From Schaalia odontolytica (lineage in GTDB: Bacteria > Actinomycetota > Actinomycetes > Actinomycetales > Actinomycetaceae), in NCBI RefSeq assembly GCF_002847525.1, contig NZ_PKKM01000003.1, positions 124,001 through 188,000 of the forward strand: 64,000 nt of DNA. The letters run 5' to 3'. A program made the position numbers and the translations under genes. The notes below the pieces were generated by a model that saw nothing but the letters and a program-made list of their open reading frames with translations, made no database searches and was not told the origin of the DNA. Shown in pieces: positions 44,024-53,427 of the stretch; within the stretch, counting starts at the first letter, position 1; every line of letters starts with the position of its first letter.

Positions 44024-44888
44024 ACGTGGTCCTCTTCCGGAAGTACAGGTTCTGGGCCAGCGTCAATCCCATGAGGAGCAGCATCATCACGCACGCCATG
44101 ACTGCGGCGCGGCCGACGTTTCCGGTCTCGAAGGCCTCCTTGTAGATCAGGTAGGCGAGGACCTCGGTGGAGCCGGATGGGCCTCCCTTGGTCAGGGCGT
44201 AGATCTGGTCGAAAACGTTGAAGACCGAGATCACGGAGGTGACCGAGACGAAGAAGAAGGTCGGGCGCAGGAGGGGCATCTTGATGTGCCAGAACACCTG
44301 CGCAGAGGAGGCCCCATCCACGGTCGCGGCCTCGGTGAGCTCGCGCGGGATCGCGAGCAATCCGGCGATGAAGAAGAGCGCCGTGTACCCCACGTTCGAC
44401 CAGACGACGACGAAAGCCGCCGCTGGTAGGGCCCAGGTGGGCGATACGAGAATTTCTAGTCGCGTGCCCGCCAGCGCGGAAAGAAGACCACCGGTGGGGG
44501 CGAAGATCCACGACCACACAACGCCGAGGGCCAGCGGAGGCGCGATCCACGGGATGACGATGAGCGTGCGATAGACGACGGTCCCTCGCACGCCCTTCGT
44601 CAGCAGGTTCGCAAGGAGGAGGCCCAGGATGATCTGGATGGGGACGACGAGGAGGACGAAGAGAATCGTCGTGCGCAGGGACGACAGGAAGGCCGGGTCG
44701 CTCAGCACGTTCGTGACGTTGGCCAGGCCCACGTATCGCGTATCTCCGATGAGGTCCCACCGGTACAGGCTCACCCACATGATGACGCCGATGGGCACAA
44801 CCATGAAGATGAGGACGCCGATGAGGGCGGGCGACAGGAACGCGTATCCGACGAGTGCGTGGCGCGCCCTCAACGCTCGCTTGCTCAT
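44010..44888 (-). CDS. Carbohydrate ABC permease, MalF type
   Basis: A 292-residue permease with six helices and an EAA loop ELTEAATVDGASSAQVFWHI followed by KMP. The ATG at 44888 follows AAAGGATGG, and an upstream in-frame stretch is rejected because it lacks a ribosome-binding site. It is the first gene of the importer operon. Its leader contains a perfect ACAATTGT palindrome at 44966–44973, which may be part of a promoter or LacI-type operator. Confidence 0.94.
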   Translation of the reverse strand: MSKRALRARHALVGYAFLSPALIGVLIFMVVPIGVIMWVSLYRWDLIGDTRYVGLANVTNVLSDPAFLSSLRTTILFVLLVVPIQIILGLLLANLLTKGVRGTVVYRTLIVIPWIAPPLALGVVWSWIFAPTGGLLSALAGTRLEILVSPTWALPAAAFVVVWSNVGYTALFFIAGLLAIPRELTEAATVDGASSAQVFWHIKMPLLRPTFFFVSVTSVISVFNVFDQIYALTKGGPSGSTEVLAYLIYKEAFETGNVGRAAVMACVMMLLLMGLTLAQNLYFRKRTTYELV

Positions 44889-45026
44889 GCCCCACCATCC
44901 TTTCGTACGGTTCTTCGAGGATAGGTGTGACGGGCGCATCAGCGCCGGGCGACGACAAGGTATGGACAATTGTGAACAACGCAGGCCGTCACGCGAGCAA
45001 AGGTGCACGAAACGAAGCGAAAACGA

Positions 45027-45058
45027 GGGAGCGCCCACTCGAGTGAGTGGACGCTCCC
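45027..45058 (-). terminator. Terminator of panD
   Basis: GGGAGCG-C-CCACTC and GAGTGG-A-CGCTCCC arms lie 13 bp past the panD stop, followed on the minus strand by a CGTTTTCG tract. Confidence 0.82.
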
Positions 45059-45071
45059 GTCGGCACGTCAA

Positions 45072-45506
45072 TCAGACGCCGGAGCTCTTGAGCCCCAACT
45101 CGCGGGCACGGGGCGAGTCCTCGGGGACGCTTCCCGCGTGGTCGCCAGCGCTCACGATTTTGTTGGACTCGTCAACGAAGACGACGGAGGGCTTCATCGT
45201 ACGTACCAGGGATTCGGGCACCTGGGCGTAGGCCATGATAATGACGAGGTCACCGACGGTCACCTTGTGGGCGGCCGCGCCGTTGAGCTGAATCGTGCCG
45301 CTGCCTCGCTCGCCCGCGATCGTGTAGGTCGAGAGTCGCTCGCCGTTGTTGACGTCGACGATGTCGACCTTCTGCCCGGGAACGATGTTCGCGGCGTCCA
45401 GCAGGTCCTCGTCCACCGTGATCGAGCCGACGTAGTGCAGGTCGGCGCCGGTGACGACGGCTCGATGAATCTTGCCGATCGCCATCTCGCGGGTCATTTC
45501 CATCAT
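45072..45506 (-). CDS. panD: Aspartate 1-decarboxylase
   Basis: A 144-residue pyruvoyl enzyme that makes beta-alanine for pantothenate. [22 protein letters not shown] holds the self-cleavage Gly-Ser site; the serine is residue 28 from the first ATG, or 25, the family position, if translation begins at the third in-frame ATG (MTREMA). The first ATG overlaps the panC stop as ATGA, so I keep it. [20 protein letters not shown] is also conserved. It works directly with panC. No dedicated PanZ-type activator is nearby. Confidence 0.96.
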   Translation of the reverse strand: MMEMTREMAIGKIHRAVVTGADLHYVGSITVDEDLLDAANIVPGQKVDIVDVNNGERLSTYTIAGERGSGTIQLNGAAAHKVTVGDLVIIMAYAQVPESLVRTMKPSVVFVDESNKIVSAGDHAGSVPEDSPRARELGLKSSGV

Positions 45507-46456
45507 GCGAGGTCCCCCGCGCGCTCAGCAAAGCGAGCGTCAGGACCGGAGGCGTCGCGCAGCGGCACCTCCATGTTGTCGATGAGGCGCGTCGTGCCCA
45601 CCTTGGCGGCGATGAGGATGCGTCCCTCGCGCGAGCCGTCAGACAGGATCGTGGGCGCGGCCGCGCCTTCGCCGACGGGCACGGACTCGGTGCCAGCGAG
45701 GATCTCGAAAGTCCCCGCGTCCACGAGCGCAATGTAGTCCAGGTCGATGCCACCCTCGGCGTCGATCACCGAGCGGCACTCGGCGACGATCTGCGCGGGC
45801 GTGGCCCCGGCCTCGGCGACCTCGGCGCCGCGACGAAGCGCACGCGAGAGGGCACGGGCCCGGATGCGCTCATCGTCGCTCAGGTACTGGTTGCGGCTGG
45901 ACAGGGCGACCCCGTCCTCGGCGCGCACGATCGGCACGGGGTGAACACGCACGGGGATGTCCAGCTGGGCGAAGACGGTGCGCAGGACTGCCAGCTGCTG
46001 GGCGTCCTTCTGTCCGTACAGGGCCACGTCGGGGCGCACGAGGTTGACGACCTTGGTGCACACGAGTGCGACGCCCGCGAAGTGCGTGGGGCGCGTCTTG
46101 CCCTCGAGAACGCGCGCGATGGGGCCCGGGTCGATTGTCACGGTCGCGGGCGTGGGGTACACGTCCTGGGGCGCGGGCGCCCACACGAGGTCCGCCCCCA
46201 CCGTCTCGAGCGCGTCCATGTCCGCGTCCAGGGTGCGCGGGTAGGCATCGAAGTCCTCGCCGGGCGCGAACTGCGTCGGGTTGACGAAGATCGTGACGAT
46301 CACGTGATCGGCCAGTTCGCGGGCTTCGCGCACGAGCTGCAGGTGCCCGGAGTGGAGGGCACCCATGGTCATCACGAGGGCCTTCGTGCCGGGCAGGCGC
46401 GACAGGGCGTCTGCCAGCTCGGCGCGCGTGTGGGTGAGGACAGGGCGATGGGTCAT
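45503..46456 (-). CDS. panC: Pantothenate synthetase
   Basis: A 317-residue ligase that joins pantoate and beta-alanine with ATP. The HIGH-like motif is in [18 protein letters not shown] near residues 28–45; [26 protein letters not shown] and SSRNQYLS are the other signature blocks. The ATG at 46456 begins [18 protein letters not shown]. It is the middle of a three-gene run with panD and DUF2520. panB and panE are not in the window. Confidence 0.96.
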   Translation of the reverse strand: MTHRPVLTHTRAELADALSRLPGTKALVMTMGALHSGHLQLVREARELADHVIVTIFVNPTQFAPGEDFDAYPRTLDADMDALETVGADLVWAPAPQDVYPTPATVTIDPGPIARVLEGKTRPTHFAGVALVCTKVVNLVRPDVALYGQKDAQQLAVLRTVFAQLDIPVRVHPVPIVRAEDGVALSSRNQYLSDDERIRARALSRALRRGAEVAEAGATPAQIVAECRSVIDAEGGIDLDYIALVDAGTFEILAGTESVPVGEGAAAPTILSDGSREGRILIAAKVGTTRLIDNMEVPLRDASGPDARFAERAGDLA

Positions 46457-46588
46457 GTTTCTATTCTTGCAACTTCGGCCCGCCAGCGCGTAATAGAGTC
46501 GCTTTCCTCACGCCTCGTGTTTTTGCGACGAGGCCGGGGTTGCGCTCGTTCTCTCTCCCGCGTTTTGGGCTCGTTGGGTGTGTGGGTA

Positions 46589-47476
46589 TCAGGCGCCCGG
46601 GTCGAGGAGGGCGGCCTCGACGCTGGTGGCGGCCCGTTCATCGAGGAGACGAGCGTCGCGCAGCAGACGGGTGAGGGCGCGGGTCATGTCCGCGTAGGTG
46701 TCGCGTTCCCCCGAGAGACCTTCCCTGGCCCCGAGGCTGCGGGCGTGCGCGGTGATCGTTCCTGCGTCCCCGCGGGCGGCGGGCCCGGAGATACCCGCAA
46801 CCCCCTCGGTGAGGGCTCGGTCAAGCGCGGCCTCGAGAAGCGGGCGCACGTACAGAGCGGGGTTCTCGATGCCGGCCTCGGCAAGGATTCGGGTCGTCTG
46901 CACGGTGATGCCGGCGATGAAGTTGGCGCCGTGGGCGAGGCCCGCGTGGTAGAGGGGGCGGTCTTCTTCGGCGACGACGACGGGCTCACCGCCCATTTCG
47001 ACGACGAGGGCCTGAGCGATCGGCAGGAAGGGAGCGGCGGCGGTCACCGCGAAGGGCGTGCCCACGAGGCGCGCCACGTCAACGCTGGTGCCGGTGAACG
47101 TCATCGCCGGGTGGATGGCGAGCGGGATCGCCCCCGCTCCCGCGGCGGCACCGAGCAGCCCCACGCCGGAAGCACCCGACAGGTGAATGACGATGTGCCC
47201 ACTCTGCCAGGCGCCCAGGTCGGCCAGGCCGCTCACGAGGGGGCCGATCTGGTCGTCAGGAACGGCCACGATGACCACCTCGGAGCGTCGCACGACCTCC
47301 TCGGGTGTGGTGATCGGCACGCCGGGGAGCATCGCGTCGGCGCGCTCGCGCGATGCCTCCGACGACGCGGAGACGGCGACGATCTGGTGCCCGACCGCGC
47401 GCAGCGCGGAGCCGATGACGGGCCCGACGTGGCCCATGCCGATGATGCCGATACCGAGGCGTCCGGGGGTACTCAT
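46589..47476 (-). CDS. Rossmann-fold DUF2520 protein, candidate ketopantoate reductase-like
   Basis: A 295-residue NAD(P)-binding protein: GIIGMGHVGPVIGSAL near residues 10–25 has the GxGxxG motif, then a long helical DUF2520 domain with LAIHPAMTFTG and YHAGLAHGANFIAGI. The same order (DUF2520, panC, panD) is found in M. tuberculosis (Rv3603c–Rv3601c). The combination makes a role in pantoate supply plausible, but it is not proven. The start is the ATG at 47476 after TGGAGG. A gap of 132 bp to panC holds a single ACGAGGCCGGGG copy (46528–46539). Confidence 0.85.
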   Translation of the reverse strand: MSTPGRLGIGIIGMGHVGPVIGSALRAVGHQIVAVSASSEASRERADAMLPGVPITTPEEVVRRSEVVIVAVPDDQIGPLVSGLADLGAWQSGHIVIHLSGASGVGLLGAAAGAGAIPLAIHPAMTFTGTSVDVARLVGTPFAVTAAAPFLPIAQALVVEMGGEPVVVAEEDRPLYHAGLAHGANFIAGITVQTTRILAEAGIENPALYVRPLLEAALDRALTEGVAGISGPAARGDAGTITAHARSLGAREGLSGERDTYADMTRALTRLLRDARLLDERAATSVEAALLDPGA

Positions 47477-47501
47477 GCCTCCATTGTCACCGATCAGCGC
47501 T

Positions 47502-49064
47502 CTACTTGTCGCCCTCCGCACGCTGCGAGGTCGCCTCGACGATCTCGGTGACGCGAGAGAGCCAGCGCTCGGGTGCCTCGGCCTCGCGACGGACCTTCGA
47601 GGCCTGGGACAGCTGCGCCCACAGCTCCACGGAACGGCCCGCCTCGACGTGCTCGGCCATGGACGCCACCGGTCCGGGGACCAGCGCGGCGCGCACCGAG
47701 GCGACGTGGCGCCAGCGCTGAATGGGTCCCTGATGCAGGGACACCGACTGGATGCGCGTCAGCGGAATGATCGAGAAACGCAGGTTGAAGAAGCCGTCGC
47801 GGATCACAAACACGGCATCGGTCAGGCCGAAGGCTCGGCGCTTGTACACGAGAGGATCCAGAATCCTGGCGCTGCGCGGAATCGGTGTCATCCAGCGGTC
47901 CTCGCCCGTACCCACGCGAAGGGACTCGAGGAAGCCGTCGGGATCATCGACCCCCAGGTCGGGAATCGCCATCGCAATCGCCTGGATGACCTCCACGCGG
48001 CTACCGACGGGAAGCAGCACGTCGGAGGCCACGTCGACCTGCATGCCCTTATTCTTCTCGTCCGTCGTGTGCGCCGCGTTGCCGGCCTGCGTGATCTCCA
48101 CGCGATACCAGCCAAACAGTCGCCAGATCAGCGGCTGCGTCACCTCGATGGCGTGAATGCGCCCCGGAGGGATCGTCACGTGACGGCGAGCCGTCAGGCC
48201 TCGGTTGATGCGCACGCCGTCGGCCGCGATCGCCGCGGTAAAGCCAAACTCTCGATCGAAACGCGCCCAGACGCCCGCCAGGAGGCTGAACGCGCCCGCC
48301 AGGATGCCCAGGAAACTCATGATCGACGTCACCCCGACGACACCCACAAGGAAGCCGTTAAGACCCAGGAGGAAGACGCCGAAGAACAGGGCAATCACGT
48401 TGTCGATGGTCGCCAGCATCGAGACCAGAAGCTTGCCAAAGCCGACCTTGAAGACGGGGCGCGCGGGCGCCTCGAGCGGGGAGGCACCCGTGCGGGTCCC
48501 CAGCGTCGCAGCCACAGAATCAGCGGAAGGATCCACGACCTCGTCGATCGCGCCCGAAGCGAGCGCGAGAAGGAGCGCGCGCAGCTCCTCGAGGCGACGA
48601 GAATTGAGCAGACCGAGCTTGATGCTCGAATCCCCACCGCCAGCAACCTCAATGTCCAGATAGCCCAGACCCAGGATCCGCCCCACGAGCGAGTAGGACA
48701 CGTTAATCGTCTGGATGCGCGACAGCCGCGCGTGACGCTGAGTGCGCTGGAGGATACCTGCGCGATACCAAATCGCCGTGTTACTCACCGCGTAGCGGGT
48801 CTTCGTCCACGACAGGTAGCAGTACGCGCCCGCGATGGCGAGAACAACGCCCGCAATCATCACAAGACCGAGGAAGATGCCGGTGGTTGCGAGCCACGCG
48901 GGCGTCTCACCGTTGAGCATGCGTTCAATCGCGGACGCATTGCTCAGGGACACCGCACCGACGATACCCGTGACGCTTCCCGCGACGCGGGGGAAGTAGG
49001 TGAGCGGGTGAAGCGGCTTCCAGTCCTCGGGGGCGATGCCGTCAGAGGAGAGGTCCGTGCTCAT
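47502..49064 (-). CDS. Bacterial-PH (DUF304/YdbT-like) membrane protein
   Basis: A 520-residue membrane protein with repeated bacterial PH (bPH2) domains between pairs of helices. The LSRIQTINVSYSLVGRILGLGYLDIEVAGG block is the family signature; a second copy begins at RIHAIEVTQPLIWRLFGWYRVEI and a third at RIQSVSLHQGPIQRWRHVASVRAAL. The ATG at 49064 overlaps the shorter PH gene's stop as ATGA, so the two are coupled and probably form one complex. A long open frame upstream of this start is a shadow over the neighbour. The family is linked to envelope stress resistance in Bacillus (YdbS/YdbT). Confidence 0.88.
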   Translation of the reverse strand: MSTDLSSDGIAPEDWKPLHPLTYFPRVAGSVTGIVGAVSLSNASAIERMLNGETPAWLATTGIFLGLVMIAGVVLAIAGAYCYLSWTKTRYAVSNTAIWYRAGILQRTQRHARLSRIQTINVSYSLVGRILGLGYLDIEVAGGGDSSIKLGLLNSRRLEELRALLLALASGAIDEVVDPSADSVAATLGTRTGASPLEAPARPVFKVGFGKLLVSMLATIDNVIALFFGVFLLGLNGFLVGVVGVTSIMSFLGILAGAFSLLAGVWARFDREFGFTAAIAADGVRINRGLTARRHVTIPPGRIHAIEVTQPLIWRLFGWYRVEITQAGNAAHTTDEKNKGMQVDVASDVLLPVGSRVEVIQAIAMAIPDLGVDDPDGFLESLRVGTGEDRWMTPIPRSARILDPLVYKRRAFGLTDAVFVIRDGFFNLRFSIIPLTRIQSVSLHQGPIQRWRHVASVRAALVPGPVASMAEHVEAGRSVELWAQLSQASKVRREAEAPERWLSRVTEIVEATSQRAEGDK

Positions 49065-49561
49065 AGGCCCATCAGCTCCGCCGAACCGCGCTCCGCCAGG
49101 ACGTCGCGCAGGCGCGCCGCATCCGCGACGGGCACACCGCTCAGCGTCGCGTCGGTCTTCGCGCTCGCGGTCGACAGCTTGATCGTGGAGATACCAAGCA
49201 GGCGCAGGATGGGCCCCTGGTAGATGTCGACGTACTGGATGCGGCCGTAGGGCACGAGGGTCAGCGATCGATTGAAGACGCCGCGGCGGATGACGAAGTC
49301 CGTGTCGGCCAGGGCGTAGCGCAGGGCACGCACCTGGGCGGGCACGAGCCACAGGCAGAGGAGGGCGATGGCGGCGGGCACGAGCATGAGCCACCACAGC
49401 GCCGGGATGTCGACGATGAGGACGAGGCCAGAGATCGCGCCGCACAGGGCGCCGCACAGGGCGAGGGCGTTTCCGAGGCGCAGGGTCGCGAGTTTGGGGG
49501 ACACGTGCTGGAATTCGACGCCGTCGGGAGACATGACGTCTGCTGAGTTCTGGGATGGCAT
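49061..49561 (-). CDS. Bacterial-PH (YdbS-like) membrane protein
   Basis: A 166-residue protein with two hydrophobic helices (ALALCGALCGAISGLVLIV and WWLMLVPAAIALLCLWLVP) and one PH-like domain containing RRGVFNRSLTLVPYGRIQYVDIYQGPILR. It is the first gene of a two-gene YdbS–YdbT-like unit and overlaps its partner by 4 bp. Its promoter region is shared with the divergent response-regulator gene. Confidence 0.88.
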   Translation of the reverse strand: MPSQNSADVMSPDGVEFQHVSPKLATLRLGNALALCGALCGAISGLVLIVDIPALWWLMLVPAAIALLCLWLVPAQVRALRYALADTDFVIRRGVFNRSLTLVPYGRIQYVDIYQGPILRLLGISTIKLSTASAKTDATLSGVPVADAARLRDVLAERGSAELMGL

Positions 49562-49689
49562 GCTTCAATTCTTGCACATCTTTTCCGCGCCTTTTCTTAT
49601 CCTGTATCGCTGCGCGACCAACCGAGGTGACGAAGCAAACAGGAGCAGCACCATCACTCCCACCTACCTCACAGGAAACATTCAGACAC

Positions 49690-50412
49690 ATGGGCGACAC
49701 TAGTCGTATGAGCACCCCGGGAACTGAAGCAAAACTCCTCGTCGTCGACGACGAACCCAACATCCGCGACCTCCTCGCCTCCTCCCTGCGCTTCGCAGGC
49801 TTCGACGTCGTCACCGCCGAGGACGGCAGCGGCGCATTTCACGAAGCCCAGGCCTCGCGCCCCGACCTCATCGTCCTCGACGTCATGCTCCCCGACATGG
49901 ACGGCTTCACCGTCACCAGGCGCCTGCGCGACGCCGGCATCACCACCCCGGTCCTCTTCCTCACCGCGCGCGACGACATGCGCGACAAGATCCAGGGCCT
50001 GACCGTCGGCGGCGACGACTACGTCACCAAGCCCTTCGGCCTCGAAGAGGTCGTCGCCCGCATCCGCGCCATCCTGCGCCGCACCATGGGCGCCGAAGAA
50101 GACGACGCCTTCCTGCGCGTCGGAGACCTCGTCATCGACGAGGACGCCCACGAAGTCACGCGCGCCGGCATCCCCATCGACCTGTCCCCCACCGAGTTCA
50201 AGCTCCTGCGCTACCTCGTCATCAACGCGGGTCGCGTCGTCTCCAAGATGCAGATCCTCGACCACGTGTGGGAATACGACTGGGACGGCGAAGTCGCCAT
50301 CGTCGAGTCCTACATCTCCTACCTGCGGCGAAAGCTCGCCGTCGAGGGGGCCTCCGGAGAGCTGATCCACACCAAGCGCGGGGTCGGCTACATCCTGCGC
50401 GCTGAGGACTGA
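49690..50412 (+). CDS. OmpR-family response regulator
   Basis: A 240-residue two-domain regulator. The receiver has the acidic pair in LLVVDDEPN, phospho-acceptor Asp64 in IVLDVMLPDMDG, Thr92 in FLTARDD and Lys114 in VTKPFG. The winged-helix domain has DLSPTEFKLLRYLVINAGRVVSK and HTKRGVGYILR. The ATG at 49690 is chosen, but ATG at 49708 (MSTPG) is nearly as good; neither has a good SD, so a leaderless mRNA is possible. It is one base from the sensor kinase start. The pair resembles TcrX/TcrY or PrrA/PrrB-type systems; the signal is unknown. Confidence 0.95.
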   Translation: MGDTSRMSTPGTEAKLLVVDDEPNIRDLLASSLRFAGFDVVTAEDGSGAFHEAQASRPDLIVLDVMLPDMDGFTVTRRLRDAGITTPVLFLTARDDMRDKIQGLTVGGDDYVTKPFGLEEVVARIRAILRRTMGAEEDDAFLRVGDLVIDEDAHEVTRAGIPIDLSPTEFKLLRYLVINAGRVVSKMQILDHVWEYDWDGEVAIVESYISYLRRKLAVEGASGELIHTKRGVGYILRAED

Positions 50413-50413
50413 C

Positions 50414-51880
50414 GTGCGCCCCGGCCTGGCTCAACGCATCGAGGCATGGTGGGACTCCAAGCCGCTATCCGCGCAGCTCGTCACGCTGATCACGCTACTC
50501 CTGGCCATCGGACTGTCCCTGTCCGGCACAGTCATGATCGGCCTCCTCCAGCGCCACCTCACCTCTCAGATCGACGACCAGCTCGTCGCCACAGCTCACA
50601 CCATGCAGATCTCCGGATCGGCGGCGACGTTCTCCGCCGACGGCCAGGGCGGCATCCCCACCCTCTACTACATCCATATCCATGGCACCGACGGGGGCGA
50701 CCGCTACTTCTACTCCGAGGACACCCTCAAGGCCTCGGGCAAGCCCCAGCTGCCCGAACTCGTCGACACAAGCTCCGCGCCTGTCTCATCCTTCCGTACC
50801 ATCCCGGTCACCGTCTCCTCTTCCAGGGCCGGCCTCGGCTGGCGCGCCCTCGTCGTCCCCGTGTACGACCAGCACTCCGGCCAGTTCTCCGGATACATGA
50901 CGATCGCCCTACCCCTGTCGGACATGCAGCACACCCTGCGCACCACGGCCTCGTACTTCTCGGTCGCCGGCATCATCATCGTCCTCATCGGGGGCTGGAC
51001 CGGGCGCGTCCTCGTACGCCGCGCACTCCTGCCCCTGCGTTCCATCGAATCCACCGCCGGAAAGATCGCCGCCGGTGACCTCACCAAACGCGTCACCCCG
51101 CACCCTCCCACGACCGAGGTCGGCTCGCTCTCACTCTCCCTCAACGCCATGCTCACCCAGGTCGAGCAATCCTTCGAAGCCCGCCAGGCCTCGGAACAAA
51201 AGATCAAACGATTCGTCTCCGATGCCTCCCACGAGCTACGCACTCCTCTCGCAGCCATCTCCGGCTACTGCGAGCTCTACGCCATGGGCGGCGTACCCGC
51301 CGAGCGCATCGAGGAAGTCATGGGGCGCATCGCCTCCGAATCCTCTCGCATGGCCACCCTCGTCGAAGACCTCCTCACCCTCGCCCGCCTCGACGAAGGC
51401 CGCCCCCTCGAGATCACCGACATCGACCTCGTCAAGCTCGCCGATAACGCCGTCTTCGACCTCCAAGCCCTCGACCCCACGCGCACGGTTGGGCTCACCG
51501 GCATCAACAGCCGCACTCCCCCGATGACCCTCATCGTCCCCGGCGACCGCGACCGCATCTCGCAGGTCTTCACCAACCTCATCGGCAACATCGTGCGCTA
51601 CACCCCCGAAGGCTCCCCCGTCGAAATCGCCCTCGGACGCAGCGGCGACACCGCCATCGTCGAACTGCGCGACCACGGACCCGGCATCGATGAAACTGAC
51701 CGCGGACGCGTCTTCGAACGCTTCTACCGTGCGGATACCTCACGCAACCGAAAATCCGGCGGCTCCGGCCTCGGCCTCGCGATCGTCTCCGGCATCCTCG
51801 CAGCTCACAAGGGCAACGCATCGCTCACCAAAACAAAAGGCGGCGGCCTCACCGTTCGCATCGAACTCCCCACAGCGTGA
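50414..51880 (+). CDS. Sensor histidine kinase (HAMP–HisKA–HATPase)
   Basis: A 488-residue membrane kinase: TM1 about 20–42, an extracytoplasmic domain (43–182), TM2 about 183–203, a HAMP domain (RRALLPLRSIESTAGKIAAGDL), the dimerisation domain with phospho-acceptor His273 in SDASHELRTPLAA, then N box (NLIGNIVRYTPEG), G1 (DHGPGID), F (FERFYR) and G2 (GGSGLGLAIV) motifs. The GTG start lies one base after the regulator's stop. The sensor domain is distinctive to this gene, so its stimulus cannot be guessed. A terminator closes the operon. Confidence 0.95.
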   Translation: MRPGLAQRIEAWWDSKPLSAQLVTLITLLLAIGLSLSGTVMIGLLQRHLTSQIDDQLVATAHTMQISGSAATFSADGQGGIPTLYYIHIHGTDGGDRYFYSEDTLKASGKPQLPELVDTSSAPVSSFRTIPVTVSSSRAGLGWRALVVPVYDQHSGQFSGYMTIALPLSDMQHTLRTTASYFSVAGIIIVLIGGWTGRVLVRRALLPLRSIESTAGKIAAGDLTKRVTPHPPTTEVGSLSLSLNAMLTQVEQSFEARQASEQKIKRFVSDASHELRTPLAAISGYCELYAMGGVPAERIEEVMGRIASESSRMATLVEDLLTLARLDEGRPLEITDIDLVKLADNAVFDLQALDPTRTVGLTGINSRTPPMTLIVPGDRDRISQVFTNLIGNIVRYTPEGSPVEIALGRSGDTAIVELRDHGPGIDETDRGRVFERFYRADTSRNRKSGGSGLGLAIVSGILAAHKGNASLTKTKGGGLTVRIELPTA

Positions 51881-51960
51881 AAGACGTAACGTACCGGTCA
51901 GCACACACGGCTTTTTCGCTCAGTTTTCGCCATTTCTCCCCTGACAGTTTCACGAAATCC

Positions 51961-51983
51961 ATCGGGATTTTCCCCGATTTTTT
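51961..51983 (+). terminator. Terminator of the two-component operon
   Basis: ATCGGG and CCCGAT arms with a 6-base spacer followed by six T residues, 80 bp past the kinase stop. Confidence 0.82.
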
Positions 51984-52055
51984 ACCAACGAACGTGACCT
52001 TCGCTCAAAAGCGCACTAGCATGGCTCGGGTATTCCTCAGCAAGGAGAGTGGCCC

Positions 52056-53018
52056 ATGGGTGCTCAAGCACCTCAGTGGCTGCTGACGTCTTTCGTTGAC
52101 GCCATGCAGCAAATCGGCGCAACCGCGACCCAGTCCGACCTCGAAAAAGAGAGCGTCGACCTCGCGGAACGCTGGAGCGCGCCCGAACGCCAGATGCACA
52201 ACCTGCGTCGGCTCATGAACACGCTCACCCACATCGATGAAATCTCGTCGTCCGCGCACGATCCCGACATCCTGCGCGTCGCCGCGTGGTACCACGGCGC
52301 CTTCCTCAACAAGGCGCTCGAGATCAAGCTTGGCGGGTTCCAGGCGAACTTCGCCGCCACCCGATGCATCGACCACGCGCACAACCGCCTCACCAACCTC
52401 GGCGTGCCCGAGGATGTCGTCGCACGCATCGACGAACTCATTGCCTTCCTGACACGCCACCGCGCGCCGCGCACGGACTTCGACGCGCAGGTGCTCGTCG
52501 ACGCCGATCTGGCGGGCCTGGCCTGTAGCCCCCAGGACTACAAGAAGCTGCGCACGTCGCTGCGCGCCGAACTCGGCGAGCTCGATGATCTGCAGTTCAC
52601 CAAGGCGCGCATGGCGCTCGTGAAGAAGCTCCTGAGCTACGAAACGATCTACCAGTCCCCCCTCGGCTCCGCGTGGGAAGACACCGCCCGCGCAAACCTC
52701 GAGGTCGAGCTGACCCGCCTCGAGCGCGAGAAGGCCCAGCTATGCCAGGCCGCCCAGACCGAGGACGCCGAGGAACCCGAGGACACGGACGACACCGACG
52801 AGGTCGTGGAGGACTCCACGACGACGACCGGCACGCTGATCATCAAGCGCCGCTCGATCAAGAAGTGTGTGCCCGTCGCCTCCGTGGAGGACGAGGTCAC
52901 CTCGACCGGCGTCCTGCCTCGCAAGATCGAGGAAGATACCGACTCGGACGAGGACGAGGAGGCGACCTCCTCCCTCGAGTCCGCCGTCGAATCCCTGGAT
53001 CTGCCTACCTCCGACTGA
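52056..53018 (+). CDS. HD-superfamily-like protein with degenerate HD motif and acidic tail
   Basis: A 320-residue protein. Residues 30–215 follow the pattern of small predicted HD phosphohydrolases (COG4339-like): ERWSAPERQMHNLRRLMNTL near 38, AAWYHGAFLN near 76, and LVDADLAGLA. Family members normally carry WFHD; here the same place reads WYHG (His80-Gly81), so the metal-binding aspartate seems lost, and the upstream HYHN-type motif is QMHN. The last third is acidic and disordered (EDTDDTDE, DSDEDEE). AAGGAGAG precedes the ATG at 52056. Function is unknown; loss of catalysis is inferred. Confidence 0.7.
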   Translation: MGAQAPQWLLTSFVDAMQQIGATATQSDLEKESVDLAERWSAPERQMHNLRRLMNTLTHIDEISSSAHDPDILRVAAWYHGAFLNKALEIKLGGFQANFAATRCIDHAHNRLTNLGVPEDVVARIDELIAFLTRHRAPRTDFDAQVLVDADLAGLACSPQDYKKLRTSLRAELGELDDLQFTKARMALVKKLLSYETIYQSPLGSAWEDTARANLEVELTRLEREKAQLCQAAQTEDAEEPEDTDDTDEVVEDSTTTTGTLIIKRRSIKKCVPVASVEDEVTSTGVLPRKIEEDTDSDEDEEATSSLESAVESLDLPTSD

Positions 53019-53290
53019 CGAGGCCGCGGCTGCTGTTCGTACCGCAGGGCCCAGCCGCTCTGCATACCTCAGGGTCCGCCTCGCCGGACCTGCGCACTGT
53101 GCATGCCACAGAGCCCGCCTCGCCCGACCGGGCCGCTGTGTGTGCCGGTGGGCGGCGGCCCGCCCGCGAGATCGCCACACGCGAGCCTGCGGCTCGGAGT
53201 GGTCGATCTCGAGGCCCGCCCTGGCCCTGCCGCCACCCACCGGCACCGCGACCAGGCCCTCCAGTAGCTTGCCCGTCAGCAGCACGGGTA
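53019..53290. repeat. GC-rich mosaic block with an inverted copy of the 6.5-kb repeat
   Basis: 53141–53250 is the reverse complement of 6518–6627 with a single mismatch in 110 bp. The block opens with GACGAGGCCGCGGC directly overlapping the preceding stop codon, a variant of the recurring word. No gene is credible in the 53019–53427 gap. Confidence 0.85.
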
Positions 53291-53299
53291 CGCCTTGGG

Positions 53300-53338
53300 C
53301 TATCCACAGGCACTTTTCGGCGCGGGCGTTTATCCACA
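53300..53338. promoter_or_regulatory. Two DnaA-box-like sites upstream of the WXG100 gene
   Basis: TTATCCACA (53330–53338) is a perfect DnaA box, and CTATCCACA (53300–53308) differs by one base, 30 bp apart in the same orientation. They lie 90–130 bp before the WXG100 start. DnaA control or chance are both possible. Confidence 0.4.
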
Positions 53339-53427
53339 GGGCTTCGTTTCTGCCTGGATCACGCGTCGTCACGCGCGTAGCGTCGATGTCGACGGACCCA
53401 CCCGGGGTCCCACAAAGGAGTGACACC

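Noticed and set aside
44966..44973. LacI-type operator at the sugar importer
   Set aside because: Only an 8-bp ACAATTGT palindrome; too short to call a site without a second copy or a regulator gene nearby.
53300..53338. Replication origin
   Set aside because: Only two DnaA-like boxes and no dnaA, dnaN or AT-rich unwinding region nearby.
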